From: Streptomyces fradiae
GTDB taxonomy: Bacteria > Actinomycetota > Actinomycetes > Streptomycetales > Streptomycetaceae
DNA: 64,000 bases
Assembly: GCF_041270065.1 (NCBI RefSeq)
Contig: NZ_CP065958.1
Location: 4,092,001 to 4,156,000 of the forward strand
Direction of reading: 5' to 3'
Shown here: piece by piece, positions 52,395 through 61,535 of the stretch
How the letters are laid out: each line of letters starts with the position of its first letter
Position numbering within the stretch: position 1 is the stretch's first letter
The notes under the pieces: model-generated
Told to the model about the DNA's origin: nothing
The model's database searches: none
What the model saw: the letters and a program-made list of their open reading frames with translations, nothing else
Position numbers and translations under genes: made by a program

Positions 52395-53033
52395 TCAATT
52401 CCCCTTGTTCTCCGCAGATTTGGGAGTCTTGGCCGCCTTGACGGCCTTGGCGGCGGCCTTCATCTCCTGCTTGTGGGCGCGCACCTTCGCCAGGGACTCC
52501 GGGCCGGTGATGTCGGCGGCCGAGCGGTAGCAGTCCTTCTCGCCGTACGGGCCCGCCGCCTCCCGCCAGCCCTTCGGCCCGACCCCGTACTGCTTGCCGA
52601 GCAGTGCCAGGAAGATCTGCGCCTTCTGCCTGCCGAAGCCGGGCAGCGCCTCCAGGCGGGCGAGCAGCTCCTTGCCGCTCGCCGCGTCCCGCCAGACCGC
52701 CTCCGCGTCGCCGCCGTACTCGTCGACGAGGAAGCGGCACAGCTGCTGGATCCGCTTGGCCATGGAGCCGGGGTAGCGGTGCACGGCCGGTTTCTCGGAG
52801 AGCAGGGCGGCGAAGGCCTCCGGGTCGCGGGCGGCGATCTCGTGCGCGTCGAGGTCGTCGTGGCCCATGCGGGTGGCGATCGTGTACGGGCCGGAGAACG
52901 CCCACTCCATGGGCACCTGCTGGTCGAGGAGCATGCCGACCAGCGCGGCGAGCGGGGAGCGGGCAAGGAGCGCGTCGGCGTCGGGCTGCTGGGCGAGGTG
53001 GATCACGGGGCTCTTGGGGCTCACGGGGCTCAT
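52395..53033 (-). CDS. HhH-GPD base-excision DNA repair protein
   Basis: 212 aa. Endonuclease III-like fold: ALVGMLLDQQVPMEWAFSGPYTI, then helix-hairpin-helix LEALPGFGRQKAQIFLALLGKQYG. The C-terminal tail is Lys/Ala-rich (KAVKAAKTPKS), suggesting nonspecific DNA contact. In place of the usual catalytic Lys/Asp of glycosylases, the region GVGPKGWREAAGPYG is found, so activity is unproven. ATG at 53033. Confidence 0.85.
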   Translation of the reverse strand: MSPVSPKSPVIHLAQQPDADALLARSPLAALVGMLLDQQVPMEWAFSGPYTIATRMGHDDLDAHEIAARDPEAFAALLSEKPAVHRYPGSMAKRIQQLCRFLVDEYGGDAEAVWRDAASGKELLARLEALPGFGRQKAQIFLALLGKQYGVGPKGWREAAGPYGEKDCYRSAADITGPESLAKVRAHKQEMKAAAKAVKAAKTPKSAENKGN

Positions 53034-53074
53034 GTTTCGATGATCCGGCGGGACGGCCGCGCGCGCATGATGGC

Positions 53075-54070
53075 TCACCCCTTGGGCGCGCCCTTCGCGA
53101 AGCGTTCGAGGGCGGCCATGACCCGCTCACGGGTCTCGGCGCCGCCGAGGTGTCCGGCGCTCTCCACCACGTACAGCTCGGCGTCCGGCCACCCCTTGAC
53201 CAGCTCCCAGGCGCTGATCAGGGGCCCGCCCATGTCGAGCCGGCCGTGCACGAGGACCCCGGGGATGCCGGCGAGCCGGTGGGCGTCGCGGATCAGGGCG
53301 CCCTCCTCCAGGAAGGCACCCTGCGAGAAGTAGTGCGCGCAGATCCGGACCATGGCGAGCCGGGCGGCGTCGGGCCGGTCGGCGTACGGGGTGCCCTGGC
53401 CCTCGCCGGACAGGACGGCGTCCTCCCAGTCGCACCAATCGGCCGCGGCCCGCTCCCGTACGGCAGGGTCCGGGTGGTTCATCCGGGCCGCGTAGGCGGC
53501 GAGCAGGTCCTCGGCGTGGTCGACGCCCGCGCGGAAGCGCTCGTGTGCCTCGGGGAAGAACCGGCCGACGCCCTCGTACAGCCAGCCGGTCTCGGAACGG
53601 CGGGTGGTCGTCACGGCCGCGATGACGATCTCGGTGACCCGCTCCGGGTGCGCCTCGGCGTAGGCCAGGATCAGGGTCGATCCCCAGGAGCCGCCGTGGA
53701 GCAGCCAGCGGTCGACGCCGAGGTGCTCGCGCAGCCGCTCCATGTCGGCGACCAGGTGGGCGGTGGTGTTGGTGGCGAGGTCGGCGGCCGGGTCGTCGGG
53801 GTCCGGGGCGCTCGCGTGCGGGGTGGAGCGGCCGCAGCCGCGCTGGTCGAACTGGACGATCCGGTAGACGGCCGGGTCGAAGACCCGGCGCGCGTTCGGC
53901 GAGGAGCCGGAGCCGGGGCCGCCGTGCACGATCAGCGCGGGCTTGCCTTCGGGGTTGCCGGCGACGGACCAGGCGATGCGGTGGCCCTCGCCGACGTCGA
54001 GCAGGCCGGAGTCGTACGGGGCGAGCTCGGGGAAGAGGGGGCGGGGGGAGGGTTCCGTTGCGGTGGCCAT
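53075..54070 (-). CDS. pip: Proline iminopeptidase
   Basis: 331 aa alpha/beta hydrolase of family S33. HGGPGSGSSP (oxyanion), FDQRGCGRSTPHASA, GGSWGSTLILAYAEAHPERV (Ser nucleophile), GRLDMGGP (Asp) and ESAGHLG (His). It removes N-terminal proline from peptides. The ATG at 54070 is preceded by TAGCGT 7 nt upstream; the TAG there is also the stop codon of the upstream gene. Confidence 0.93.
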   Translation of the reverse strand: MATATEPSPRPLFPELAPYDSGLLDVGEGHRIAWSVAGNPEGKPALIVHGGPGSGSSPNARRVFDPAVYRIVQFDQRGCGRSTPHASAPDPDDPAADLATNTTAHLVADMERLREHLGVDRWLLHGGSWGSTLILAYAEAHPERVTEIVIAAVTTTRRSETGWLYEGVGRFFPEAHERFRAGVDHAEDLLAAYAARMNHPDPAVRERAAADWCDWEDAVLSGEGQGTPYADRPDAARLAMVRICAHYFSQGAFLEEGALIRDAHRLAGIPGVLVHGRLDMGGPLISAWELVKGWPDAELYVVESAGHLGGAETRERVMAALERFAKGAPKG

Positions 54071-54080
54071 TCGGCCGACG

Positions 54081-54695
54081 CTACTGGTTGCCGCGCACCC
54101 GTACCGCCGGGTTTTCGCACCAGGAGAGGACATCCGGCCACGCGCCGTACCCGTGGTCGGGGTTGAGGTGCCCGCCGCCCGGTACGTGGTCGAGGTCGAG
54201 TCCCAGGGGAATCCCGTAGGGGGCGTCGGCGCCCTCGGGGCAGTACGGGTCGCCGTCGCCGTACACGAGCCGGGTCGGCACCACGGGCGGGGTCAGGGTG
54301 CGTACGGCATCGAGGTCGAGGCCGTCCGCGAACTCGGCGATCTCCGGGATGGCGGCGGTGACCTGCGGCGACGGGGGCGCGACGAGCAGCACCCGGTCGG
54401 CCTCGGGCGCCCGTCCGGCGGCGACGGCGCGCAGCCACAGCAGGACGCCGAGGCTGTGCGCGAGCACGACGAACTCGCCCTCGGTCTCGCCCTCACCCGC
54501 TGGCCGCTTGCCGTGCTCCTCCAGGGCCGCCAGCCAGTCCGCGAGGAGCGGCGCGTCGGGCTCGGGCAGCTGCGGGTACCGCACCTCGTGCCCGCGCTCG
54601 GCGAGGGCGCCGGCCAGCCAGTGCTGCCAGTGGCCGGGCGGGCGGTGGTTCTGGAAGCCGTGGAGGACGAGGTAGGTGTTCCTGACTCTGCTCAT
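54081..54695 (-). CDS. RBBP9/YdeN-type serine hydrolase
   Basis: 204 aa. YLVLHGFQNHRPPGHWQHWLAGAL and LAHSLGVLLWLRAVA (Ser nucleophile) with DHVPGGGHLNPDHGYGAWPDVLSW (His) match the RBBP9/DUF1749-like YdeN hydrolases. Substrate unknown. It lies 10 bp upstream of pip and may be co-transcribed with it. Confidence 0.85.
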   Translation of the reverse strand: MSRVRNTYLVLHGFQNHRPPGHWQHWLAGALAERGHEVRYPQLPEPDAPLLADWLAALEEHGKRPAGEGETEGEFVVLAHSLGVLLWLRAVAAGRAPEADRVLLVAPPSPQVTAAIPEIAEFADGLDLDAVRTLTPPVVPTRLVYGDGDPYCPEGADAPYGIPLGLDLDHVPGGGHLNPDHGYGAWPDVLSWCENPAVRVRGNQ

Positions 54696-54738
54696 GGCTC
54701 GATCGTGGCGCCGGGCGGCGGGCGGGGTCCAGGGTGTT

Positions 54739-55416
54739 TCAGGGGCTGGACGGGGGAGCCGCCGCCGGCTCGCCACCGGGTACGCGGAGGCTGAGCAACT
54801 GCCGTATCCCCGCCTTCAGTTCGGCGGCCGAGAGCTGCTGCTCCTCCGACAGGTGGTGCATCAGGCTCGGCGAGAAGGGCGCGAGGAGGAGGTGCGCGAG
54901 GAGGGCGGCGTTGGTGTCGGGCCGGGCCTGGGACACCAGCAGGGCGACGTGGGTGTGCATCGCCAGGTAGGCGCCGCTGGTGTAGCGGGCGACAGGGGCG
55001 GCGCTCTGCGCGGCGAGCAGGATCGCGCGCTGCTCGACCACTCGGTCGACCAGGGCGTCGAGGAAGGCGTCGAGGCGTTCGGCGGCGGGCGCGCCGGGGC
55101 CGAGCGGCGGCGGGCCGCCCAGATACGCCTCCTGGAACTGCCGCTCGCGGTCGTCGAGCAGCGCCCACAGCAGCTGGGAGACGTCGCCGAAGCGCCGGTA
55201 GACGGTGCCGACGCCGATGCCGCTGGCGTGGGCGACCTGGTTCATCGTGACGCACTCGGGGCCCTGCTCGGCGACGATCCGGGCGGCGGCGTCGAGGATC
55301 TTGCGCCGGTTGCGGGCGGCGTCGGCCCGCTCGGGCGCGGGTCCGCCGATGCTCGGCAGCAGGTTGAGCAGGGGTGCGGCACTGCCGTCCGCGGGCTGCC
55401 GTCTCGTCATGCTCAT
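54739..55416 (-). CDS. TetR-family transcriptional regulator
   Basis: 225 aa. HTH: ARNRRKILDAAARIVAEQGPECVTMNQVAHASGIGVGTVYRRFGDVSQLLWAL. The C-terminal domain has a variable ligand pocket. Targets unknown; the hydrolase and pip genes downstream are candidates. ATG at 55416 with GGGAG 7 nt upstream. Divergent from the sulfur-detoxification operon. Confidence 0.9.
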   Translation of the reverse strand: MSMTRRQPADGSAAPLLNLLPSIGGPAPERADAARNRRKILDAAARIVAEQGPECVTMNQVAHASGIGVGTVYRRFGDVSQLLWALLDDRERQFQEAYLGGPPPLGPGAPAAERLDAFLDALVDRVVEQRAILLAAQSAAPVARYTSGAYLAMHTHVALLVSQARPDTNAALLAHLLLAPFSPSLMHHLSEEQQLSAAELKAGIRQLLSLRVPGGEPAAAPPSSP

Positions 55417-55542
55417 CCGCCGCTCCCTGCCTTTCCCGCCTGCGCGCCCCCCTCGCGTACGGCCATCGCATACGTCCTTGACTTCGAGCATACCCGCCCT
55501 CCCCCAGCAAACCGGATAGATGTCCGCTTACCTGTCGATGGA

Positions 55543-55591
55543 TACCCCCGGGGGTACTTCTGTTAGGGTCGCTTGTATACCCCGGGGGGTA
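55543..55591 (+). promoter_or_regulatory. Two CsoR/CstR-type operators before the persulfide dioxygenase gene
   Basis: TACCCCCGGGGGTA at 55543-55556 is a perfect palindrome; TACCCCGGGGGGTA at 55578-55591 is a near copy, 35 bp downstream. Both match the site at 58108-58121 before the CsoR-family gene, the probable repressor. Confidence 0.75.
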
Positions 55592-55624
55592 AATGTTCCT
55601 GGAAGCTCCTGGAAGGAGTACGGC

Positions 55625-57013
55625 GTGTTCTTCGTGGACACCGTCGAAGTGCCGGGTCTCGGCAATCGCAGCTATCTCGCGGGCGGCCGGACGGCCGCGG
55701 TCGTGATCGACCCTCCGCGCGACATCGACCGGGTGATCGCCGCCGCCGCGCAGCGCGGTGTGCGGATCTCCCATGTGGTCGAGACCCATGTGCACAACGA
55801 CTATGTGAGCGGCGGCCACGAGCTCGCCCGGATCACCGGAGCCGCGTACGTCGTCCCGGCCGCCGCGCCCGTCTCGTACGAGCGGCTGGCCGTGACCGAC
55901 GGGGACGTCCTCCCCGTCGACGCGGGGATCGCGCTGCGGGCCGTGGCGACCCCCGGGCACACGCCGCACCACACCGCGTACGTCCTTGAGGAGGGCGGCG
56001 AGGCCGTGGCCGTGTTCACCGGCGGCTCGCTGCTCATCGGCACCGTCGGCCGGCCCGACCTGGTCGAGCCGCGGCTCACCGCCGCCCTGGCCCGGGCCCA
56101 GCACGCCTCCGCGCACCGGCTCGCCGCCGAGCTGCCGGACCGTACCGCCGTCCTGCCCACCCACGGCTTCGGCAGCCTGTGCGCCGCGGGCGCCGTGCCC
56201 ACCGATGCTTCCGGTGAGCCGACCACGATCGGGGAGCAGGCCGCCGTCAACGAGGCCCTCGTCAAGGACGTCGACACCTTCGTCGCCGACCTGCTCGCCG
56301 GGCTCGACGACATCCCCGCGTACTACGCCCACATGGGCCCGCTCAACAGTGGCGGCGCCACGCCCGTCGACCTCACCCCGCCGGCCGTCGCCGACGCCGA
56401 CGAGATCGCCGCGCGGCTGGCCGCCGGCGAGTGGGTGGTCGACCTGCGGAGCCGGGTCGCGTTCGCCGCGGGGCACGTGGCCGGCTCGTACAACATCGAG
56501 GCGGGCGAGGGCCCCGGCGGTCAGCTCGCCCTGCTCCTCGCCTGGCTGATCCCCTGGGGCAAGCCGGTCACCCTGCTCGCCGAGTCGCCCGAGCAGCTCG
56601 CCAAGGCGCAGCGCGAGCTGGTCCGGGTCGGCATCGACCGGCCGGCCGCCGCCGCGACCGGGACGCCGGAGGAGTGGGTACGGGACGGGGAGCGGCCGGC
56701 GACGCTGGCCCGAGCCGTCTTTGCCGACCTGGTCGAACTCCCTGCGAGCGCGATCCTGTTGGATGTGCGCCGGGCCACCGAGCGGGCCTCCGCCGGGTAC
56801 GTCGAGGGCTCCCGGCACATCCCGCTGCACGAACTGCGCTCCCGCATACGGGAGATACCGCTCGGCGTGCCGGTGTGGGTGCACTGCGCGGGCGGTCTGC
56901 GTGCCTCGCTCGCCGCCTCCCTGCTCGCCTCGGCCGGTCACGAGGTCGTCGCGATCGACGACTCCTTCGACAACGCGCCGTTCGTGAACACGCCTGCCGC
57001 CGACCGATGTTGA
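55625..57013 (+). CDS. Persulfide dioxygenase-rhodanese fusion (CstB-like)
   Basis: 462 aa. The N-terminal metallo-beta-lactamase domain has THVHNDYVSGG (metal ligands) and GHTPHHTAY, as in ETHE1/CstB persulfide dioxygenases. Residues about 265-355 and 370-460 are two rhodanese-like domains; the first lacks the catalytic Cys, whereas the last has VHCAGGLRASLAASLL with Cys in the active loop. The family oxidises glutathione or CoA persulfide to sulfite and thiosulfate. The GTG at 55625 has AAGGAG 7 nt upstream. First gene of the operon. Confidence 0.92.
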   Translation: MFFVDTVEVPGLGNRSYLAGGRTAAVVIDPPRDIDRVIAAAAQRGVRISHVVETHVHNDYVSGGHELARITGAAYVVPAAAPVSYERLAVTDGDVLPVDAGIALRAVATPGHTPHHTAYVLEEGGEAVAVFTGGSLLIGTVGRPDLVEPRLTAALARAQHASAHRLAAELPDRTAVLPTHGFGSLCAAGAVPTDASGEPTTIGEQAAVNEALVKDVDTFVADLLAGLDDIPAYYAHMGPLNSGGATPVDLTPPAVADADEIAARLAAGEWVVDLRSRVAFAAGHVAGSYNIEAGEGPGGQLALLLAWLIPWGKPVTLLAESPEQLAKAQRELVRVGIDRPAAAATGTPEEWVRDGERPATLARAVFADLVELPASAILLDVRRATERASAGYVEGSRHIPLHELRSRIREIPLGVPVWVHCAGGLRASLAASLLASAGHEVVAIDDSFDNAPFVNTPAADRC

Positions 57014-57777
57014 CCGCCCTGACGGCGCTGGCCGCCGGGGCGGTGGTCGGGCTCGCGCTCGGTGCGCTGGGTGGCGGCGGCAGCGTGCTCGCCGTACCGG
57101 CCCTGATCTATCTGCTGGGCTTCAGCCCGGGCGCGGCCGCGACCGCCAGCCTGGTGATCGTGCTCGGCACGGCCGCCACCGCGCTGTACGGGCACGCCCG
57201 CGACGGCCAGGTCCGCTGGCGTACGGGAGCGCTGTTCGCCGCGGCCGGCCTGGTGCCGGCGGCACTGGGCGGACTGCTCTCGGCGCGGCTGCCGGACTGG
57301 CTGCTCACCCTCGGCTTCGCGGGGGTGGCGGGGATCGCGGCGGTACGGATGGTCCGCCGGGCCCCGGCCCCGGCCTCGGGCTCGGCCTCGGCCGGGGAGT
57401 CGGGCGTACGCCGCTCGGGCCCGGCGGTCGCGGGTGCGGGCGCCGGGCTCGGCGCCGTCACCGGGGTGCTCGGCGTGGGCGGCGGCTTCCTGACCGTACC
57501 GGCGCTCGTGCAGGTCGTCGGCCTGCGGATGCGTCCGGCGGTCGGGACCAGCCTGCTGGTCGTCGCGGTCAACGCGCTGGTCGCGCTGCTCGCCCGCGCG
57601 GGCGGCTCGGTGCCGGTGGACTGGGCGGTCGTCGCCCCGTTCACGGGCGCGGCGGTCCTGGCGGCCTGGGACGGCCGGCGGCTCGCCTCCCGGATCCCGG
57701 CGGACACGCTGCGCCGGGTGTTCGGGGCGGTGCTGCTGGTGGTCGCGGCGCTGATGCTGCTGGATGCGGCGGTGTAG
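57007..57777 (+). CDS. TauE/SafE-type sulfite exporter
   Basis: 256 aa polytopic membrane protein with duplicated GGGGSVLAVPALIYLLG and GVGGGFLTVPALVQVVG motifs of the TauE/SafE family. It overlaps the upstream gene by 7 bp and probably exports the sulfite produced by the persulfide dioxygenase. Confidence 0.9.
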   Translation: MLTALTALAAGAVVGLALGALGGGGSVLAVPALIYLLGFSPGAAATASLVIVLGTAATALYGHARDGQVRWRTGALFAAAGLVPAALGGLLSARLPDWLLTLGFAGVAGIAAVRMVRRAPAPASGSASAGESGVRRSGPAVAGAGAGLGAVTGVLGVGGGFLTVPALVQVVGLRMRPAVGTSLLVVAVNALVALLARAGGSVPVDWAVVAPFTGAAVLAAWDGRRLASRIPADTLRRVFGAVLLVVAALMLLDAAV

Positions 57778-57802
57778 GCGCTCAGGCCGTGGGCCTCAGG
57801 CC

Positions 57803-58099
<297 letters not shown>

Positions 58100-58107
58100 T
58101 CAACAGA

Positions 58108-58121
58108 TACCCCAGGGGGTA
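58108..58121. promoter_or_regulatory. CsoR/CstR-type operator between divergent genes
   Basis: TACCCCAGGGGGTA, 17 bp before the CsoR-family start and 38 bp before the rhodanese start; it may control both. Confidence 0.72.
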
Positions 58122-58159
58122 ATTTACTCCCCACCACGGGGTCCCGTCGAAGACCAAGG

Positions 58160-58765
58160 ATGACACCTGCCATGCCGACCCCCACTCCCGCTTCCCTCGA
58201 CGCCGACCAGACCCGGGCCCGGCTCGCCGAGCTCACCGTCGTCGACGTCCGCACCCCCGGCGAATACGCGGGCGGCCACGTCCCCGGCGCCCTCAACGTG
58301 CCCCTCGACCGGCTCGACCGTGCCGTCCCCGCCCTCAAGGAGGCGGCGGCCCGCGGCGAGCTCGTGATCGTCTGCCAGTCCGGCAACCGCTCCCGCACCG
58401 CCTGCGACCGCCTCGCCGCCCACGGCATCCCGGCCACCAACCTGACCGGCGGCACCTCCGGCTGGGCCGCCCGCGGCCACGCCCTCGCCCACCCGGCCGG
58501 CCCCGCCCCGACCCGTACCCCCTGGGCCATGGACCGCCAGGTCCGCCTCACCGCCGGCACCCTGGTCCTCCTGGGCCTCCTCCTCGGCCTCCTCCTCCAC
58601 CCCGCCTTCCAGCTCCTCTCGGCGGCGATCGCGGCCGGCCTGGTCTTCTCGGCCCTCACCAACACCTGCGGCCTCGCCGCCCTCCTCGCCAAACTCCCCC
58701 ACAACCGCACGACCTCCTGCGCCGTGGACCTGGACACGACCCTGGCCCGGCTCCGGCAGGGCTGA
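58160..58765 (+). CDS. Rhodanese with two C-terminal membrane helices (YgaP-like)
   Basis: 201 aa. The rhodanese domain (about 15-120) has VDVRTPGEYAGGHVPGALNVPL and active-site loop VCQSGNRSRTA with catalytic Cys. A DUF2892-type hydrophobic hairpin (VLLGLLLGLLLHPAFQLLSAAIAAGLVFSAL) follows. It carries sulfane sulfur at the membrane. Divergent from the CsoR-family gene across a shared operator; start at 58160 or 58172. Confidence 0.88.
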   Translation: MTPAMPTPTPASLDADQTRARLAELTVVDVRTPGEYAGGHVPGALNVPLDRLDRAVPALKEAAARGELVIVCQSGNRSRTACDRLAAHGIPATNLTGGTSGWAARGHALAHPAGPAPTRTPWAMDRQVRLTAGTLVLLGLLLGLLLHPAFQLLSAAIAAGLVFSALTNTCGLAALLAKLPHNRTTSCAVDLDTTLARLRQG

Positions 58766-58807
58766 GGCGGGGTTGAGACAGGTCGGCCGCGGGGCGGCCG
58801 AACTGTT

Positions 58808-60910
58808 TCAGGCCCGGGCGGCGGGCGCGGTCCCGGGTGCGGACGCGGCCGTGGGCGTGGCGCGGCGCTCGAACTGGCCGAGATGGGCGACCACGGAGCC
58901 GTGGAACCGGTCCACGGCGTCGTCCACGCTGCGGATGAACCCGGACTCCGTACTGCCCCGGCTGGCGCCCATGCCCTTGAACAGAGACAGCCGGAATCCG
59001 ATGATCGCCGCCCCGTCCTTCGGCAGCAGGTCACCGGGCTCCGGCCGGAGCCGCTCCAGGGTGCCGCGCGGCCCGTTCCGGCCCTCCACCAGGGTCTCCA
59101 CGTGCAGGTCCGCCGGAGCCTCGGCCAGGACCCGGACGAGCCGCTTGGCGACGGACAGCGGATAGCCGCTGTCCGGGGCGGCGACCTCCACGGACGTGCG
59201 AATCTTGCCCGTGCGCAGGTCGGCGGTGACGGTGAGGATGCTCTGCGCGCCGTCCATCCGCACCTCCGCGCTCAGCCGGCCCTCCTCGCACAGCCGGTCC
59301 GCGAGCTCCGCGCGCCGCGACATCGGGTCGGTGCCCCGCCGGGCCCGCTGCACGGGCAGCACCTTCTGCCCGAGCTCGCCGCCGAGCCGCAGACACACCT
59401 GGCGTACGAGGCGCTCCCAGCTCTCCACGACCTCCACGGCCTGCGGGTCGCCCTGGCAGAGCGTCTCGGCGTCGATGCCGTTGCGAACGGGGACCCAGGC
59501 GGGGCCCATGTTCTGGAAGCCGTGGCAGCCCGAGTTCTCGTGCTGGAGGTAGTGGAGCAGCTCCTGCAGCAGCCAGGCGTGTGCCGCGTTGCCGACGCCC
59601 TCGTGCCGGATCAGCATCTGCGCCTGGTGGGCGACCTCGGCCCAGGAGAGATGCCGGAGCGCCACCTTGTGCTTGCGCCGGCCGTCGATCTTGACGTCGA
59701 CGAGCGGGGTGCCCTCCAGGGCCACGTCGTTGGAGAGGGTGATCACGGCCTCGTAGCCGCGCCGGGCCGCGATGTCCATGTAGTCCTGGACCTGCTCGGC
59801 CTTGAGCGGATTGCCGTTCGTCTTCGTCTCGACGAGCGCCGTCCACAGCTTGCCCGCCCGCTCCACCCGGATCACGCCGTCCGGGCGCCTGGGGGTGTCC
59901 CCGTGCGGGAGCGAGACCTCCGTGAACGTCTGCATCCGCCCCGCCGGTGCGCCGAACGCGGCGGTGAGCCGCCGCCCGAACTCCGGCACCTCCGCCATCA
60001 CCGACAGCAGCACGGAGGTCGCCCGTACCTCCCGCTCCCGGTCGCTCTTGTAGGAGGGGACGGGGAAGAGCCGGGCGGGCTTCCACGCGTCGTTCTCCGC
60101 GAGGGACTTCTTGGGGGTGGTGGGGAGGGTGACCTTCTTCTTCGCGGTGCGGGGGCGCCGGCGCGGGGCGGGGACGGGGGCGGGGACGGATACGGCAGCG
60201 GGGTCGGGTGCGGCGGGCGGTGCGGCTTCGGGCGCGGTCGGCGCGGGGGGTGCCGAGGGTGCGGGCGGTCCGGAGGTTTCCACTGCCGTGGCGGCCTCCG
60301 CCGTCTCCGGCCCCGTCTCCGCCGCCTCGGTTGTGACGTCGCCCTCTCCGTCGCCGTCCGCCTCGTCCTCGAGGATGTCGATGCCGAAGTCGGTGGCGAG
60401 GCCGGCGAGCCCCGTCTCGTAACCCTGTCCGACCGCGCGGAACTTCCACTCCTCGTTGCGCCGGTACAACTCGCCGAAGATGAACGCCGTCTCGACCGTG
60501 GCGTCGCTGATCGAGAAGCCGAGCAGCGCCTCGCCCGAGCGGTCCGAGACCGTCATCCGCAGGTCGTCCAGGTCGCCGAAGCGGGCCCCGCCGTACTGGC
60601 TCGCCGCGACGACCACGGTCCGTACGTCGTCCGGGACGGCCGTGAGGTCGAGCCCGATGCGGTCCTCACTGCCGTTCTCGGTGGGTGTCTTGCCGAGCAG
60701 CTGCACGCTGCCGTCCTCGGCGGCCGGGTGGTTGTAGAAGTAGAAGTCGGCGTCGCTGCGGACCTTGCCGTCGCCGTCCAGAAGCAGGACGGACACATCC
60801 GCGTCCCCGGCGCCGGAGGCGCTGCTCCAGCTCAGACCGACGATCACCGATCCCGCGTCCTCGCTCAGCTCGGCGAGGCCGACATTGGCTCCCTTGGTCA
60901 ACTCGTGCAT
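58808..60910 (-). CDS. TerD domain fused to a PD-(D/E)XK nuclease-like domain
   Basis: 700 aa. Residues 1-175 form a TerD domain, the calcium-binding tellurite-resistance fold (GSVIVGLSWSS, VLLLDGDGKV, YNHPA, DLDDLRMTVSDRSGEALLGFSISD). A Pro/Ala-rich linker (180-265) leads to a region with D344 in RRPDGVI, E361 and K363 in ALVETKTNGNPLKAEQVQDYMDIA, the D...ExK layout of PD-(D/E)XK nucleases. A third domain spans about 440-690 (dimerisation or recognition). TerD proteins are linked to stress and DNA processing. Its target is unknown. Confidence 0.8.
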   Translation of the reverse strand: MHELTKGANVGLAELSEDAGSVIVGLSWSSASGAGDADVSVLLLDGDGKVRSDADFYFYNHPAAEDGSVQLLGKTPTENGSEDRIGLDLTAVPDDVRTVVVAASQYGGARFGDLDDLRMTVSDRSGEALLGFSISDATVETAFIFGELYRRNEEWKFRAVGQGYETGLAGLATDFGIDILEDEADGDGEGDVTTEAAETGPETAEAATAVETSGPPAPSAPPAPTAPEAAPPAAPDPAAVSVPAPVPAPRRRPRTAKKKVTLPTTPKKSLAENDAWKPARLFPVPSYKSDREREVRATSVLLSVMAEVPEFGRRLTAAFGAPAGRMQTFTEVSLPHGDTPRRPDGVIRVERAGKLWTALVETKTNGNPLKAEQVQDYMDIAARRGYEAVITLSNDVALEGTPLVDVKIDGRRKHKVALRHLSWAEVAHQAQMLIRHEGVGNAAHAWLLQELLHYLQHENSGCHGFQNMGPAWVPVRNGIDAETLCQGDPQAVEVVESWERLVRQVCLRLGGELGQKVLPVQRARRGTDPMSRRAELADRLCEEGRLSAEVRMDGAQSILTVTADLRTGKIRTSVEVAAPDSGYPLSVAKRLVRVLAEAPADLHVETLVEGRNGPRGTLERLRPEPGDLLPKDGAAIIGFRLSLFKGMGASRGSTESGFIRSVDDAVDRFHGSVVAHLGQFERRATPTAASAPGTAPAARA

Positions 60911-61020
60911 GTGTCCCCCCGGACAGTTCCGATGCGGCAGGCGCCCCGGGGGAACCGTAACGTCCGCAACCGCCGGTTGAGGAGGAGTTGTGAATTTCGG
61001 GCGTCACGGATCGAGCCGGG

Positions 61021-61452
61021 TCACGTCGTGGCGGCGCCGATGTCGGCGCCGCCCGCCTCGTCGATCGGGCGGATCACCACCGGGTACTCCGGCGCGCCGG
61101 GCGGCTGCGGACACTGGGCCACCCGGGCCGCGATCTCCGTGACCCGGTCCAGGCTCGCGCAGTCCACCACCCAGTAGCCCGCGAGCACCTCCTGCGTCTC
61201 CCCGTACGGTCCGTCGGTGACGACGGGCCGGCCCTCGGAGTCGGCGGTCACGAACCGGGTCCTGGCCGGCTCGACCAGCCCCTGGCCGTCGACCCACTCG
61301 CCGCTCTCCGCGAGGTCGTCGTTGATCGAGTTCATGTAGGCGAACATCGCCCTCAGGTCCTGCTCGCTCCACGCCGGGCTCTCGGGCGTGGCCTTGCCGT
61401 TCATCGCGTTGTAGTCGGCCTGCGAGCCCTGCACCATCACCAGGTACTTCAT
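61021..61452 (-). CDS. YciI-like (DGPF) protein
   Basis: 143 aa. MKYLVMVQGSQADYNAMNG ... VTDGPYGETQEVLAGYWVVDCASLDRVTEIAARVAQCP matches the YCII/DGPF fold, common in Streptomyces, often adjacent to ECF sigma factors (none here). Biochemical role unknown. Confidence 0.88.
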   Translation of the reverse strand: MKYLVMVQGSQADYNAMNGKATPESPAWSEQDLRAMFAYMNSINDDLAESGEWVDGQGLVEPARTRFVTADSEGRPVVTDGPYGETQEVLAGYWVVDCASLDRVTEIAARVAQCPQPPGAPEYPVVIRPIDEAGGADIGAATT

Positions 61453-61535
61453 GACGCTCTCCTTGTTCCTCGCGCTGTGGTTCCCTCACAGGGGACGTCG
61501 GAGCCGGGCCGCGTTTCTCGTCACCCGTACGCCAG

